Assembly (NCBI GenBank): GCA_021234155.1
Contig: JAJEKV010000105.1
Span: 3,334,937-3,398,936, forward strand
Direction of reading: 5' to 3'
Length of the DNA: 64,000 nt
DNA from: Isoetes taiwanensis
Taxonomy: Eukaryota; Streptophyta; Lycopodiopsida; Isoetales; Isoetaceae
Shown here piece by piece: positions 1-10,872 of the stretch (the stretch's first letter is position 1; each line of letters opens with the position of its first letter). A program made the position numbers and the translations under genes. The notes below the pieces were generated by a model, which worked only from the letters and a program-made list of their open reading frames with translations, was not told the DNA's origin and did no database searches.

Positions 1-2602
1 TAGCATGTTTGAGCCCAGGTGGCATATTGTTGGCATCTTTGGAGCCTAGGTGACATGTCGGAGCCCACGTGCCATGTTTGAGCCACCTTGGCATGTTGGA
101 GCCTAGGTGGCATGTTGGAGCACATGTGGCATGTTTGAGCCACCTTGGCATGTTTGAGCCTAGGTGGCATGTTTGAGCCTAGGTGGCATGTTTGAGCCAC
201 CTTGGCATCGTGGAGCCTAGGTGACATGTTGGAGCCCACCATGTTTGAGCCACCTTGGCATGTTGGAGCCTAGGTGGCCTTGGAGCTCAGCGTGGCATGT
301 TTGAGCCACCTTGGCATGTTTCAGCCTAGTTGGCATGTTGGAGCCTAGGTGGCATGTTGGAGCCTAGGTGGCATGTTTGAGTATGTTGGAGCCTAGGTGG
401 TATGTTTGAGCCACCTTGGCATGTTTGAGCCTAGGTGGCATGTTTGAGCCTAGGTGGCATGTTTGAGCCACCTTGGCATCTTTGAGCCTAGGTGGCAGGT
501 TGGAGGCACCTTGGCATGTTGGAGCCTCGGTGGTATGTTGGAGCCTAGGTGGCATGTTTGAGCCACCTTGGCATGTTGGAGCCTAGGTGGCATGTTGGAA
601 ACCACGTGGCATGCTTGATCCATCGTGGCATGTTTGAGCTTAGGTGGCATGTTGGGAGCCTAGGTGGCATGTTTGAGCACCTTGGCATGTTTGAGCCACC
701 TTGGCATGTTGGAGCCTAGGTGGCATGTTGGAGCACATGTGGCATGTTTGAGCCACCTTGGCATGTTTGAGCCTAGATGGCATGTTTGAGCCACCTTGGC
801 ATATTGGATCCTAGGTGGCATGTTTGAGCTTGACCCTAGGTGACATGTTTGAGCCCATGCCATGTTTGAGCCAACTTGGCATGTTGGAGCCTAGGTGGCC
901 TTGGAGCTCGCGTGGCATGTTTGAGCCACCTTGGCTTTGAGCCACCTTGGCATGTTTGAGCCTAGGTGGCATGTTTGAGCCACCTTGGCATGTTTGAGCC
1001 CAGGTGGCCCAGGGTGGCATGTTTGAGCCACCTTGGCATCTTTGAGCCTAGGTGGCAGGTTGGAGCCACCTTGGCATGTTGGAGCCTCGGTGGTATGTTG
1101 GAGCCTAGGTGGCATGTTTGAGCCACCTTGGCATGTTGGAGCCTCGGGGGTATGTTGGAGCCTAGGTGGCATGTTTGAGCCACCTTGGCATGTTGCAGCC
1201 TAGGTGGCATGTTGGAAACCACGTGGCATGTTTGAGCCATCGTGGCATGTTTGAGCTTAGGTGGCATGTTGGAGCCTAGGTGGCATGTTTGAGCACCTTG
1301 GCATGTTTGAGCCACCTTGGCATGTTGGAGCCTAGGTGGCATGTTTGAGACTAGGTGGCATGTTGGAGCCTACGTGGCATGTTTGTGCCACCTTGGCATG
1401 TTTGAGACTAGGTGGCATGCTGGAGCCTAGGTGGCATATTGAGCTTGGCATGTTGCGCCCAAGGTGACATGTTACGTGGCATGTTTGAGCCACCTTGGCA
1501 TGTTGGAGCCTCGGGGGTATGTTGGTGCCCAGGTGGCAGGTTGAAGCCACCTTGGCATGTTGGAGCCCAGGTGGTATGTTGGAGCTTAGGTGGCATGTTT
1601 GAGCCACCTTGGCATGTGGAAGCCTAGGTGGCATATTGGAAACCACGTGGCATGTTTGAGCTATCTTGACATGTTTGAGCCTAGGTGGCATGTTTGAGCA
1701 CCTTGGCATGTTTGACCACCTTGGCATGATGGAGCCTAGGTGGCATGTTGGGGCACACTTGGCATGTTTGAGCCACCTTGGCATGTTTGAGCCTAGGTGG
1801 CATATTGGAGCCTAGGTGGCATGTTTGAGCCACCTTGGCATGTTGGAGCCTAGGTGACATGTTGGAGCCTATGTGGCATGTTTGAGCCACCTTGGCATGT
1901 TGGGACCTTGGCATGTTGGAGCCTAGGTGGCATGTTGGAGCCCACATCGGCATGTTTGAGCTTAGGTGGCATGTTGGAGCCCTGGGGCAAGTTTGAGCCA
2001 CATTGGTGTTTTGGAGCCTAGGTCGCATGTTGGAGCCCACATGGCATGTTTGAGCTTAGGTGGCATGTTGGACCTAGCCGTCATGTTTGAGCCATATTGG
2101 TGTGTTGGAGCCTAGGTGGCATGTTGGAGTCCACGGGCATGTTTGAGCCAACCTTGACATGTTTTGAGCCACCTTGGCATGTTGGAGCCTAGGTGGCATG
2201 TTGCAACCTAGGTGTCACATTTGATCCACCTTGGCATGTTGGAGCCTAGGTGGCATGTTGTGAGCCACCTTGGCTTGTTGGAGCCTAGGTGGCATGTTGT
2301 AGCCCACGTGGCATCTTTGAGCTACCTTGGCATGTTTGAGTCTAGGTGGCATGTCAGAGCCTAGGTGACATGTTTGAGCCACCTTGGCATGTTGAAGCCT
2401 AGGTGGCATGTTGGAACCTAGGTGGCGTGTTGGAACCCACGTGGCATGTTGGAGTCTAGGTGGCATGTTGAAGCCCACGTGGCATGTTTGAGCCACCTTG
2501 GCATGTTGGAGCCTAGGTGACATGTTGGAGCCCGTGGCATGTTTGAGCCACCTTGGCATGTTGGAGCCCAAATGGCATGTTAGAGTGGGTGTGGCATGTT
2601 TG
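1..2602. repeat. 19-bp minisatellite, CACTA copy A
   Basis: Tandem array of two alternating 19-bp monomers, GGCATGTTTGAGCCACCTT and GGCATGTTGGAGCCTAGGT, with many point variants and some partial units. About 137 monomers are in view and the array continues beyond the left edge. It is the same array as at 10873-13070 and 40018-42380 and has the same right-hand flank, so it is an internal part of the CACTA element. Since 19 is not a multiple of 3, an open frame passes through all three frames of the monomer every 57 bases. This produces the many spurious open frames of up to 150 codons. Confidence 0.97.
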
Positions 2603-2856
2603 AATCCTTCAAGAAATGCCTATATGATGCCAAACCGGTGGCAATCTTTGGTTCTTTCAGATCAATGTGTCTTCTACAAGTTGCCAAGTGATGGATGTCT
2701 TCAAGTTTCACGCTCTACAAGCTCACACGCACACACATGTATGAAGTCAAATGCTAGTGAGTGTGTCAAGCATGCATACAGCTCTTTTATGCCGCCATTT
2801 TGTGGCAGTAATGGCATGCGGATAACTTGGTCATACATGGATCTTAGAAAGCCATA
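2603..2856. other. Conserved unique flank right of the minisatellite, copy A
   Basis: About 250 bp of non-repetitive sequence following the array. It is nearly identical at 13071-13330 and more diverged at 42381-42630. A plus-strand open frame runs through it but starts inside the minisatellite and resembles nothing I recognise. I treat it as part of the CACTA interior, possibly a remnant of captured sequence. Confidence 0.6.
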
Positions 2857-3075
2857 AAGAACTACACCTCAAAAAAACACTACCTTAAAAAACACCACCT
2901 TAAAAAAAAAATCCCTTCAAAAAACCATAGGGCCTGAGAAAACAACACATCTTAAAAAAAGAGACTACACCTCCTTAAGAAACCACACATTCTTAAAAAA
3001 AAAAAGCTACGGCTCCCTAAGAAAAACTACATCATATCCTTGAAAAACCACACCTCCATATAACTACATGTAGGT
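2857..3075. repeat. Right subterminal repeats of CACTA copy A
   Basis: A-rich tract with repeated short motifs of the form ACTACACCT followed by CCTTAAAAAA. The left end of the complete copy (10212-10700) carries the same core in the opposite orientation (GTGTAGTTTT). Short subterminal repeats in both orientations next to the TIRs are the known transposase-binding architecture of En/Spm-CACTA elements; the role here is inferred. Confidence 0.6.
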
Positions 3076-3142
3076 TTTTTTCAAATCTTCAAAAAAACAA
3101 TCTGTATTCTATTTTTACTGTTGTTTTCAGCCGTGGACCAAA

Positions 3143-4909
3143 ATGGCATATTCAACCAAACTTTGACTTATTCAGATATAATAAACAGGAATAATATTTT
3201 AAAATTATATGTCATGTTTAATTCTTCTTGATTCTTATAATTTTTATATGTTCTAATTATATAACTTTATCTTTAAATTTAAAATATACTTGTTATAAAG
3301 GCATAAAATTGCTTTCTATACTAATTTTCATGCGAATCTATTTAGAATTAGACATTTCAAGAATATAAAATTTTAACTTTTAGTGATTTCTTAACAAATT
3401 TAAAATTTGTGAATCAGGATAATTTGTAAATGAAATATGATGGTTTGATAAGTGATTGACTTGAAACTATATGAGAGAACTTCACAATTTACAAACTCTT
3501 AGAACTTTAAAAATACTTTAAAAAAGTGTTAGTTCAAAATTCTTTAAAAGATAGAAGTTTTGTTTTAAAGATAGAAGTTTATATTTTAATAGCAAATATT
3601 GAATAGTTTATTATTGATAAAATTAATTAAAAATAAGCTGTTCAATTTTTATAATTAAAACTTAAATGCAATCGTTTGATTCATTTCATCTAAACTTACA
3701 TTTTAGAAAAAATAACATTTTAATCATATAAAGTTCATTTTAGATGAAAGTTTTAAATTTAAATAGATTAAAGTAATAGTTAGTCTAGAAAGTAGTTTTA
3801 AATTTTTATAACTGTCATACTTCTTATCTAAAGATAAACTGAAAATTTTATAAAAATCAACAAAAATAAAAATACATATAATTTGACAATGTTAAGATCT
3901 ACAATGTTAACATCTACCAATTTTTTTGAATTTAATATTTTAACTTTTAACCTTAAAATTTTCAGAGGCCATCTTCAGGGGACTGTAGAAGTTTTTATAT
4001 CACCAAATCTACCAAATCAGTTTTTTGTATCACAATCCCCCTGAAAACTCCTACAGAAAACTCCTACAGTCCTCCTGAAGATGGCCTCTGAAAATTTTAA
4101 GGTTAAAAGTTAAAATATTAAATTCAAAAAAATTGGTAGATGTTAACATTGTAGATCTTAACATTGTCAAATTATATGTATTTTTATTTTTGTTGATTTT
4201 TATAAAATTTTCAGTTTATCTTTAGATAAGAAGTATGACAGTTATAAAAATTTAAAACTTCTTTCTAGACTAACTATTACTTTAATCTATTTAAATTTAA
4301 TTTTTTCATCTAAAATGAACTTTATATGATTAAAATGTTATTTTTCTAAAATGTAGGTTTAGATGAAATGAATCAAATGATTGCATTTAAGTTTTAATTA
4401 TAAAAATTGAACAGCTTATTTTTAATTAATTTTATCAATAATAAACTATTCAATATTTGCTATTAAAATATAAACTTCTATCTTTAAAACAAAACTTCTA
4501 TCTTTTAAAGAATTTTGAACTAACACTCTTTTAAAATATTTTTAATGTTCTAAGAGTTTGTAAATTGTGAAATTCTCTCATATAATTTCAAGTCAATCAC
4601 TTATCAAACCATCATATTTCATTTTCAAATTATCCTGATTCACAAATTTTAAATTTGTTAAGAAATCACTAAAAATTAAAATTTTATATTCTTGAAATGT
4701 CTAATTCTAAATAGATTCGCATGAAAATTAGTATAGAAAGCAATTTTATGCCTTTATAACAAGTATATTTTAAATTTAAAGATAAAGTTATATAATTAGA
4801 ACATATAAAAATTATAAGAATCAAGAAGAATTAAACATGACATATAATTTTAAAATGTTATTCCTGTTTATTATATCTGAATAAGTCTAAGTTTTGTTGA
4901 ATATGCCAT
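3143..4909. repeat. Long inverted repeat, copy A
   Basis: Left arm 3143-3990 and right arm 4063-4909 are reverse complements, nearly identical by eye over about 845 bp, with a spacer of about 70 bp. The outer ends read ATGGCATATTCAAC and its complement, flanked on both sides by CAAA, a possible 4-bp target duplication. The sequence is AT-rich and non-coding. It lies between the subterminal repeats and the right TIR of the CACTA element. It could be a foldback-type insertion or an internal palindrome of the CACTA element. A transcript through it would form a very long hairpin. Confidence 0.93.
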
Positions 4910-4929
4910 CAAATGTTGGGGTTATAGTG
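4910..4929 (+). repeat. Right TIR of CACTA copy A
   Basis: CAAATGTTGGGGTTATAGTG, the complement of a CACTA-type terminus, identical to the right TIR of copy B (15685-15704). It is followed by CCT at 4930-4932, the target duplication seen on both sides of copy B. The left end of this copy lies outside the window. Confidence 0.9.
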
Positions 4930-6400
4930 CCTGCTCAAGAAAGAAAACATTAATTTTCGCATGCCAACATCTTGGAGCCTGCTTCAAGCCATAAATGCTT
5001 TTCTTCAAATGACAAACCTGCTCCTTCTCTTGAACAATAAATCCTGGGGGTTGTGTCATATAGACCTCTTCCTCCAAATGACCATTCAAAAAAACAGATT
5101 TAATGTCCATTTGAAACATTAACCAACCTTTCATTGCAGCAAGAACTATAACTGATCTGATAGTGGACATTCTGGCTACGGGAGCAAAGACTTCATCATA
5201 ATCTAAGCCTTTTTTCTGTGCAAAACCCTTGGCTACAAGTCTAGCTTTGTGCTTTGACACTGTCCCATCAGCATGAAATTTGGTTCTAAACACCCATTTA
5301 CAGCCAATAACTTGCTTATCAGCTGGAAGTTCAACCAATTCCCATGTGCCTTGCTTCAACAATTGAGAGTATTCTTCTTCCATTGCATGCTGCCACTGCG
5401 GATCACTAGCTGCTTCATGAAAGGTTTGTGGATCAATATGATCCTGGACCTTTGCCATTAAGGCAAGGTTACATGATCCATTAGACTTCTCCTGTTTCTC
5501 CATCAGACGTGCTGATCTCCTAGGTTCAACAACAGGTACAACAGGTGCTGCAACTGGTTCTGCAACAATTTGTTTCTCCTTGAGACGTGCTGATCTCCTA
5601 GGTTCAACAACAGGAGGTATAGCAGGTGCTACAATGGGTGCTATAACAGGTGCTGGATCAAGTGCTACAGTACCTTCATGTGTGCTGGACTCCCCCTGAA
5701 AGGAACCAACCTGCTCATGGACCATAGGGCGAGTGGAATTGGGATCATCCCGTGCCACTACTTCAGGCAAATGCGAGTTTACTGGAGAAACCACTAGAGA
5801 GGGAGAGAAAGGTCTACCAGCAGCTGCTATCAGATCTCCAACATCCAAGCTGCTGTCATTGTGAACTGCAGGAGAATCACTCGAAGATATACCATCATAC
5901 ACAGCATCTTCAACAAACTGAACTGACCTGCTTACAATAACCTGCTTGTTGGAAGGATCATACAACTTGTAACCTTTCTGATTTTCTGGATACCCAATGA
6001 AGATGGCTTTGACAGCCCTGTCATGCAACTTCCCATACTTTTTCAGCTTCTCAGCAGGTATGGAAGCATAAGCCAAGCATCCAAACACCCTCAAATGAGA
6101 TACATCTGGTTTCATTCTCCAAAATGCTTCATAAGGAGTCACATCCTGGACTGCCTTAGTAGGTGACCTATTTGCCAAATATGCTGCTGTCACTACTACC
6201 TCTCCCCAAAAAGATTCAGGCAGTTGCTTGTGACTCATCATAGATCTTGCCAAATCAAGCAAAGATCTATTCCTCCTTTCAGCTACACCATTTTGTGGAT
6301 GAGCATAAGGAATGATTTCAATACCTTCTTCCATGAGAAACTCATCAAAGGCATTAGAAACATATTCGCCTCCATTGTCACTTCTCAACTTTTTTTATTA
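4922..6400 (-). pseudogene. Ty1/copia pol fragment (integrase to first half of RT), copy A
   Basis: Minus-strand open frame of 488 codons that is part of a copia polyprotein. The N-terminal part is the second half of the integrase core, with SDNGGEY (second catalytic Asp) and NGVAERRNR (catalytic Glu). A linker rich in Pro and Ala follows, with a duplicated VVEPRRSARL motif, then the start of reverse transcriptase with MDIKSVFLNG (first catalytic Asp) and YGLKQAPRCWHAK. The frame ends exactly at the CACTA insertion: its stop TAA belongs to the transposon TIR. The first ATG is not a real start. Upstream, a 7-A run puts the preceding integrase codons out of frame, and at about 6400 the sequence jumps to the captured gene. 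The remainder of RT is at 9115-10191. Confidence 0.95.
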
Positions 6401-6423
6401 CCTCTCTGTCCTGTGTGTTGTTT

Positions 6424-7585
6424 ACTGTGATCTTACCGATGAAAAAGCAAAGATCATTGCCAACACTCACAATGCTGACAACGAGTATAAATTGAAGATG
6501 AGCTTCGTCGATAATATCAGGTTTATGCACAAGGAATATGTCATTTTTAAGGAAAAGTACGGAGATGACTTGAAGAAGCCAAAGATACTCCTTGGAGTTT
6601 AAGGGCGTCGCCATTGAATGTTGCTTTGAAATATGGCGAAGCTAACAAAAGGCCAATCCTCATTGGCCACGACAACTAGTTCTAATTGGCTTTCGAGATG
6701 GCAATGTATGCACATTCCGTATTCCAGAATAACAAGTCGTACTAATGTTTTGTTAAGATTTTTTGTGTCTAGTTTTACTTGTCCACAAAGTCACGTAAAA
6801 TTTTCCTGAACAAATATGGGAACTCCAGGACGAAATATTTACTATGTTCGAACGCGGGGAGTTGAAGAGCAAAGGCAAGGAGACAGCCAAGAAGAAAACC
6901 TCTGACGTGCCTAGGAAAGAAATGACCATTACCGTCTGGAGGGAAATGCAGGGCTTCTCCGACACCATCGAGAACTACTAGGAGCGTATCGGCTTGAGAA
7001 GGTTGTCGACAAGGAGTTTAGCCTTGAAAAAATGTCCAAGGAATTGCACAAGTAAGTCCTCTGTCAAGATTAATTGTTTGGCTGTTGTTGGTCTAATAGC
7101 ATCGGTGTATTCTGGAATATATTTTGTGTAAACTGTGTATTCTAGAATACACATGCTTTATTGTAGTCGAGCAATGTATATTCCGGAATACACAATAGTG
7201 TATTCGAGCAGAAAAAGCTTTTAAAACTTAAAATTTGTGTTTTAGAACAAACACTCACTCAAACGACTAATTAAAACAGTATTCCAGAATACACAATCAT
7301 TTCCTTGAAGCAGCATATTTATTTTCAAGATAGCAATACCGTGGATCGGTTGTGTATTCTGAAATACAACTTGCTTTACTGCGAATTGTTTTTCTTGTGT
7401 CTTGTTGTGTTTTTTTTTTTTTTTTTTTAACACAGTGTTTTCTGAATGTCTTGCAGCCAAAAGAACGTCCTAACATGTCAAACATGTTTGATGGAGCAGT
7501 TAAACGTTGAAACATGGGACAGGTGCAAGGAGCTCTACCCTATTGTTATCTCCGACGAAGCATTGTATATCGCTCTAAATTTATG
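6424..7585 (+). pseudogene. Captured multi-exon gene fragment of unknown function, copy A
   Basis: Plus-strand fragment of an intron-containing gene, not recognised. Exon 1 (about 6424-6705) encodes a charged segment with MSFVDNIRFMHKEYVIFKEK. It has a frameshift near 6585 and an in-frame TAG in the context GHNN-stop-FQLAFRDG. The intron starts GTATG. Exon 2 (about 6830-7052) encodes ELKSKGKETAKKKTSDVPRK and has a TAG after IENY, then ends at GTAAGT. Exon 3 begins after TTGCAG at about 7456 with LTCQTCLMEQLNVETWDRCK and runs to about 7585. The TAG in exon 1 is shared with copy B, so the gene was broken before the tandem duplication. Both introns carry the palindrome TATTCYRGAATA. The left edge is a chimeric junction with copia integrase. 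Confidence 0.75.
6706..7456 (+). repeat. Cluster of TATTCYRGAATA palindromes in the captured-gene introns
   Basis: Six copies of a 12-bp palindrome of the type TATTCNNGAATA lie in the two introns: 6720-6731, 7108-7119, 7138-7149, 7179-7190, 7280-7291 and a one-mismatch copy at 7355-7366. Variants have CA, TG, TA or CG at the centre. The core TTCNNGAA resembles one heat-shock-element repeat; binding is not shown. Copy B keeps one at 17499-17510, and degenerate versions lie around 30113-30260. Confidence 0.85.
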
Positions 7586-7870
7586 ATTCTTTGATAGTGT
7601 TGGAAAAGACTTCATTCTTTAAAATGCTTTCCTCCCAGATCATATCCAACCTAGCTTTCAAATCCAATAAGCATGAACTCATATCCTTATCCTTTTTCTT
7701 CATCCATTGCTATGTTGTGTCTAGTAACTTTAATATATACATTAAGTGATCATTCAACAATTCCAAAGCATTCACTCGTGCAAACAATGTCTAATTTCAT
7801 TTGTAGATCTAACACACAGTTTGCATCCATGAGCATGCTTGTCAGCATTAGTTTCATAGACACAAAGCAG
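7581..7870 (-). pseudogene. Possible gene remnant, unknown
   Basis: The minus strand carries a helical, charged reading frame ending at TAA 7581-7583. It includes ALELLNDHLMYILKLLDTT, then a TAG, then WMKKKDKDMSSCLLDLKARL and IWEESILKNEVFSNTIKES. Composition and amphipathic spacing look coding, and the upstream part (around 7800-7870) is in a shifted frame. The family is not recognised. It directly abuts exon 3 of the captured gene on the other strand, so the two are probably independent fragments joined by rearrangement. Confidence 0.35.
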
Positions 7871-8825
7871 GTTTTCCTTGTTAAGGGCAGGGCCAAATAG
7901 TTTTATTTTCTCATTGCTTTCTTTTACATATTGGTGGCTTATAGCAGGACAAAATCCTTAGCAGCTTGAGAGAAGATACAACATCATTATTTTTGCCTTG
8001 GCTCTTTATTTAGAGACATGCAAGTATGGCAAGAAACAGAGATAGATGGAGGCAAAGCTCTAAATTTCAAAATGGTAAGCCAATTTCAAAGAGGTATATG
8101 GAGGCTAGCTATTGTTGGCTATCCTTACTCAAATCAACAAGAATATGTAAATCTGTTTTACTTTTATTGCTTCCATTCTTATTGTGCTGGCTAGTCAAAA
8201 GAAGAATAGAAGCAAAAAATTTCATACCTCCGCAAAAAGCTCCAACTCACAGATTCTTCTGCTAAAATATGGCCATCTTGTTTTGCTTTGACAAACCTCT
8301 GATACACCACCATTCCTCGAACACATTTTGCACTTCAAATGATATTCTAAAGATGCACATTGCATCATAACTTGGTACCGCAGCCCCCTTGATCTAAATA
8401 TATGCCAGCAAAGTGTTGCTTTCTCGCAATGCCCCCCAAAACATGTTAGCTTGATCAACGCAACCAAGGCAAACTGAAGATCAAGAGCTAACGACAAGAA
8501 CCAAAGCAAATCTCAAAGTATATGACAGGCTAAGCCTCACTCTACTGGCATCATACATCACCACATAATCATTCCATCATAAATTTTTGCACCAAATCAT
8601 ATCATAAACTTAACTTCATTTGAGATTAGAGAAATTGAGATAAAGTTCATCAGAATCACATAATCATACTCAAAATATCATATTTCAACATAATAATATT
8701 CAACTGATCAAGAAAGATACTCACAACTTCAAGAACTTTGCCCAGATGTGATCTTCCAAAATTGGGCCTCTCTTCTACACGAATTTTGGCTATCTTATAC
8801 AAAACTGCACTTGATCCTAGCCACT
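7871..8825. other. Unassigned stretch of the duplicated unit
   Basis: About 950 bp with no gene I can support. Short open frames occur on both strands (plus 8026-8265, minus 8222-8509) with no recognisable domain. The right edge is where the copia 3' LTR is truncated. The equivalent stretch was lost from the third unit. Confidence 0.5.
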
Positions 8826-9109
8826 ATAACTCTATTGAGAAAGCAATGGGAAATACAATCTCTACTTCTGAGCATTTTATAGTACATAATGTACAATCAA
8901 TATATACAACCGGTGAGACTAAAAATAGTAGTCTACCGTTTAACCACCGTCCACTAATTACGGCACTGATTTAGGGTCGGTGCTCAGTGCTGACAAAGTG
9001 CTACCTTATGTACATTTCAGCACCTTCTCAGCACATGTGTGCTAAGTCTTTGAACCATCATTGCTTTTCAAAGACATTATGCTTAGTCGAAGATATTTAT
9101 ATCCCAACA
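8826..9109 (-). repeat. Truncated copia 3' LTR
   Basis: Matches the LTR at 48374-48661 closely. On the minus strand it starts TGTTGGGATATAAATAT at 9109 and is preceded by a short purine tract (AAGGAGAG) typical of a polypurine tract. The last 70 bp of the LTR (equivalent to 48304-48373) are missing at 8826, so the outer end and its target duplication cannot be read. Confidence 0.88.
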
Positions 9110-10191
9110 CTCTCCTTAAATGTTCTTTGACTAAGCGGAAGAAAATCAGCCAAACCAAAGTAATCCTTCTCTCCCTTCAGCTGCAATTTCTTCATGCCCA
9201 AGCTCTCCTTCACATTGACAAACGTAGATCCAACTAATGGTTTAGTAAAGCCATCGACAACCGATCCTGTGGAGGAGGAATGAACAAGTTGAGAGGATCC
9301 CATTTGGATTCGCTCACCTGACAAAACACAAATGGGTGTCAAGGTATTTTGTCTTTGGGTGGTACTTAGCATCCTTGGCAAGATGGATGGTACTTGTGTT
9401 GTCGCACAATATAACACCGAGGATGGAGGTACCCGCAGATTCGTCCACAAATGTTTAAGCCACAACAATTCACGATCCCAACACCGAAAGTGCTTTGAAT
9501 TCCCGCCTCGTGGTGCTGATTGACACCGTACCGTCTTTTTTGACAACCATGTCGCCACGTTAGGCCCTATGAATGTGACCATTCCTGTTGTGGACCTCCT
9601 GCTATCATGGCAGTTAGCATGATGCGCATCAACAAAGACTTTCACCGGAAATCGAGGACCTCGATAAAAGAGACCTTCCCTGTGGAAGTCCCCTTCGGAT
9701 ATGCCCCATCTTTTAGCAACCTTCCGGTCTGCGATCGCTCGAGATTGCTCATGAATCTGCTTTCGGCCTCCCACAACAAAAGAGATATCGGTCTAGTGAT
9801 GGAGATATATCAATGCCCCTACCAAGCTTCGATGGAGTGTGGGATCACACTCCTCACCATCGAAATCAAGCTCAAGCCTTGTGGGCACGGATCAAAGGAC
9901 TTACCACCTTTTATGATCTTGCATAGGATCTTCTTTTAACATTTCTTTGATATATTTTTGTGAGAAATATAGATGCCATCCGAAAGTCTTTTCCACACTT
10001 CTACACCTAAACAAGAATGCATAAGGCCAAGGTCACTCATCTCAAAGGACAAAGATAACTTCAACTTCAATCTAGAAATCAGCATATATCGATCTCCGTG
10101 ATGATCAAATCATCAACATACAAAACCATAACGCATTCGGCCTTCCATGATTTGTAATAAAGATTGGGGTCTTTGACCTCAATGAACCCCT
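9097..10191 (-). pseudogene. Ty1/copia pol fragment (second half of RT, RNase H)
   Basis: Minus strand. From 10191 down the frame resumes RT with GFIEVKDPN and the catalytic motif VLYVDDLIIT (about 10105-10135). Broken RT thumb sequence follows, then RNase H in an open frame of 225 codons: VFVDAHHANCHDSRRSTTG (usually DADHANC, so the second acidic residue is His), LLWLKHLWTNL, and near the end GFTKPLVGSTFVNVKESLGM. Several frameshifts separate the parts. The end of the frame runs through the purine tract into the LTR. Joined to 4930-6400, or to 15705-17180, with the CACTA element and one CCT removed, the RT frame reads LEQGFIEV without a break. Confidence 0.93.
10189..10191. repeat. Target site duplication CCT, left
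   Basis: CCT directly before the left TIR. The partner CCT is at 15705-15707. A 3-bp duplication is the CACTA superfamily rule. Confidence 0.93.
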
Positions 10192-10211
10192 CACTATAAC
10201 CCCAAAATTTG

Positions 10212-10872
10212 CTCTATGTGTTGTTTTTTGCTGTTTTTTTGCAAAAAAACAACATATAAAGACCACGCGTTGTAATGTTCCGAAAATGCTAGAAACAACG
10301 CGTACTTTTTTTGTGTGGTTTTTCACAAAAAAAAAAAATGCATAGTTTTCATGTGTAGTTTTTTGACAAAAACTATGCGTAATTTTTATGTGTGGTTTTC
10401 ACCATAGCTTTTAAACAAAACTACACCTAAATTTTATGTGAGCTTTTTGCTCAAAAAACAAAGACAATGCATTGTTTTAGGTGTTCTTTTAACCCAAAGA
10501 CAATGTATGGTTTTCATATGTGAATTTTTTTGGCATAGTTTTCCTTCAAATATCCACATGTTCTTTACATTATTTGTAGTGCAACTACATGTTGTTTTTC
10601 GTACAATAACATACGTTTTTTTTTGTGTGTGTAGTTTTTAGTACAATAACACATAATTTTTTAGTGTAGTTTTAAAGAAATAATGTATTGGAGTAAAAGA
10701 AACATAGGAAACTTAAGAATAGCGATTGTTTTCCATTGTAATGAGGAAAGGGAATTACATGATTGCAATAGTAAACAAAGAGAGTATCCTTCTGAAAGTA
10801 TCATCTTATTTTCAGATAATAAAATCCAAACTTTACAATTACAAACATCTCAAATTCAAGCGCATCAGCATC
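10212..10872. repeat. Left subterminal region of CACTA copy B
   Basis: T-rich stretch with repeated motifs such as GTGTAGTTTTT, TGTGTGGTTTT, AAAACTATGCGT and AACAACGCG, in both orientations. It is a counterpart to the A-rich motifs at 13331-13560. Interpreted as transposase-binding subterminal repeats. Short open frames here are low-complexity and not genes. Confidence 0.6.

Noticed and set aside
364-2571. Numerous open frames of 60-150 codons in the minisatellite, likewise at 10892-13053 and 40056-42353
   Set aside because: They are by-products of a stop-poor 19-bp monomer read through its three frames. They share no fixed start or end between copies and have no domain.
6312-6602. Plus-strand open frame of 96 codons, and its counterpart at 17089-17457
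   Set aside because: The first third is antisense copia integrase; the rest is captured-gene exon 1. The frame is a chimera across the duplication junction, and only the second part is annotated.
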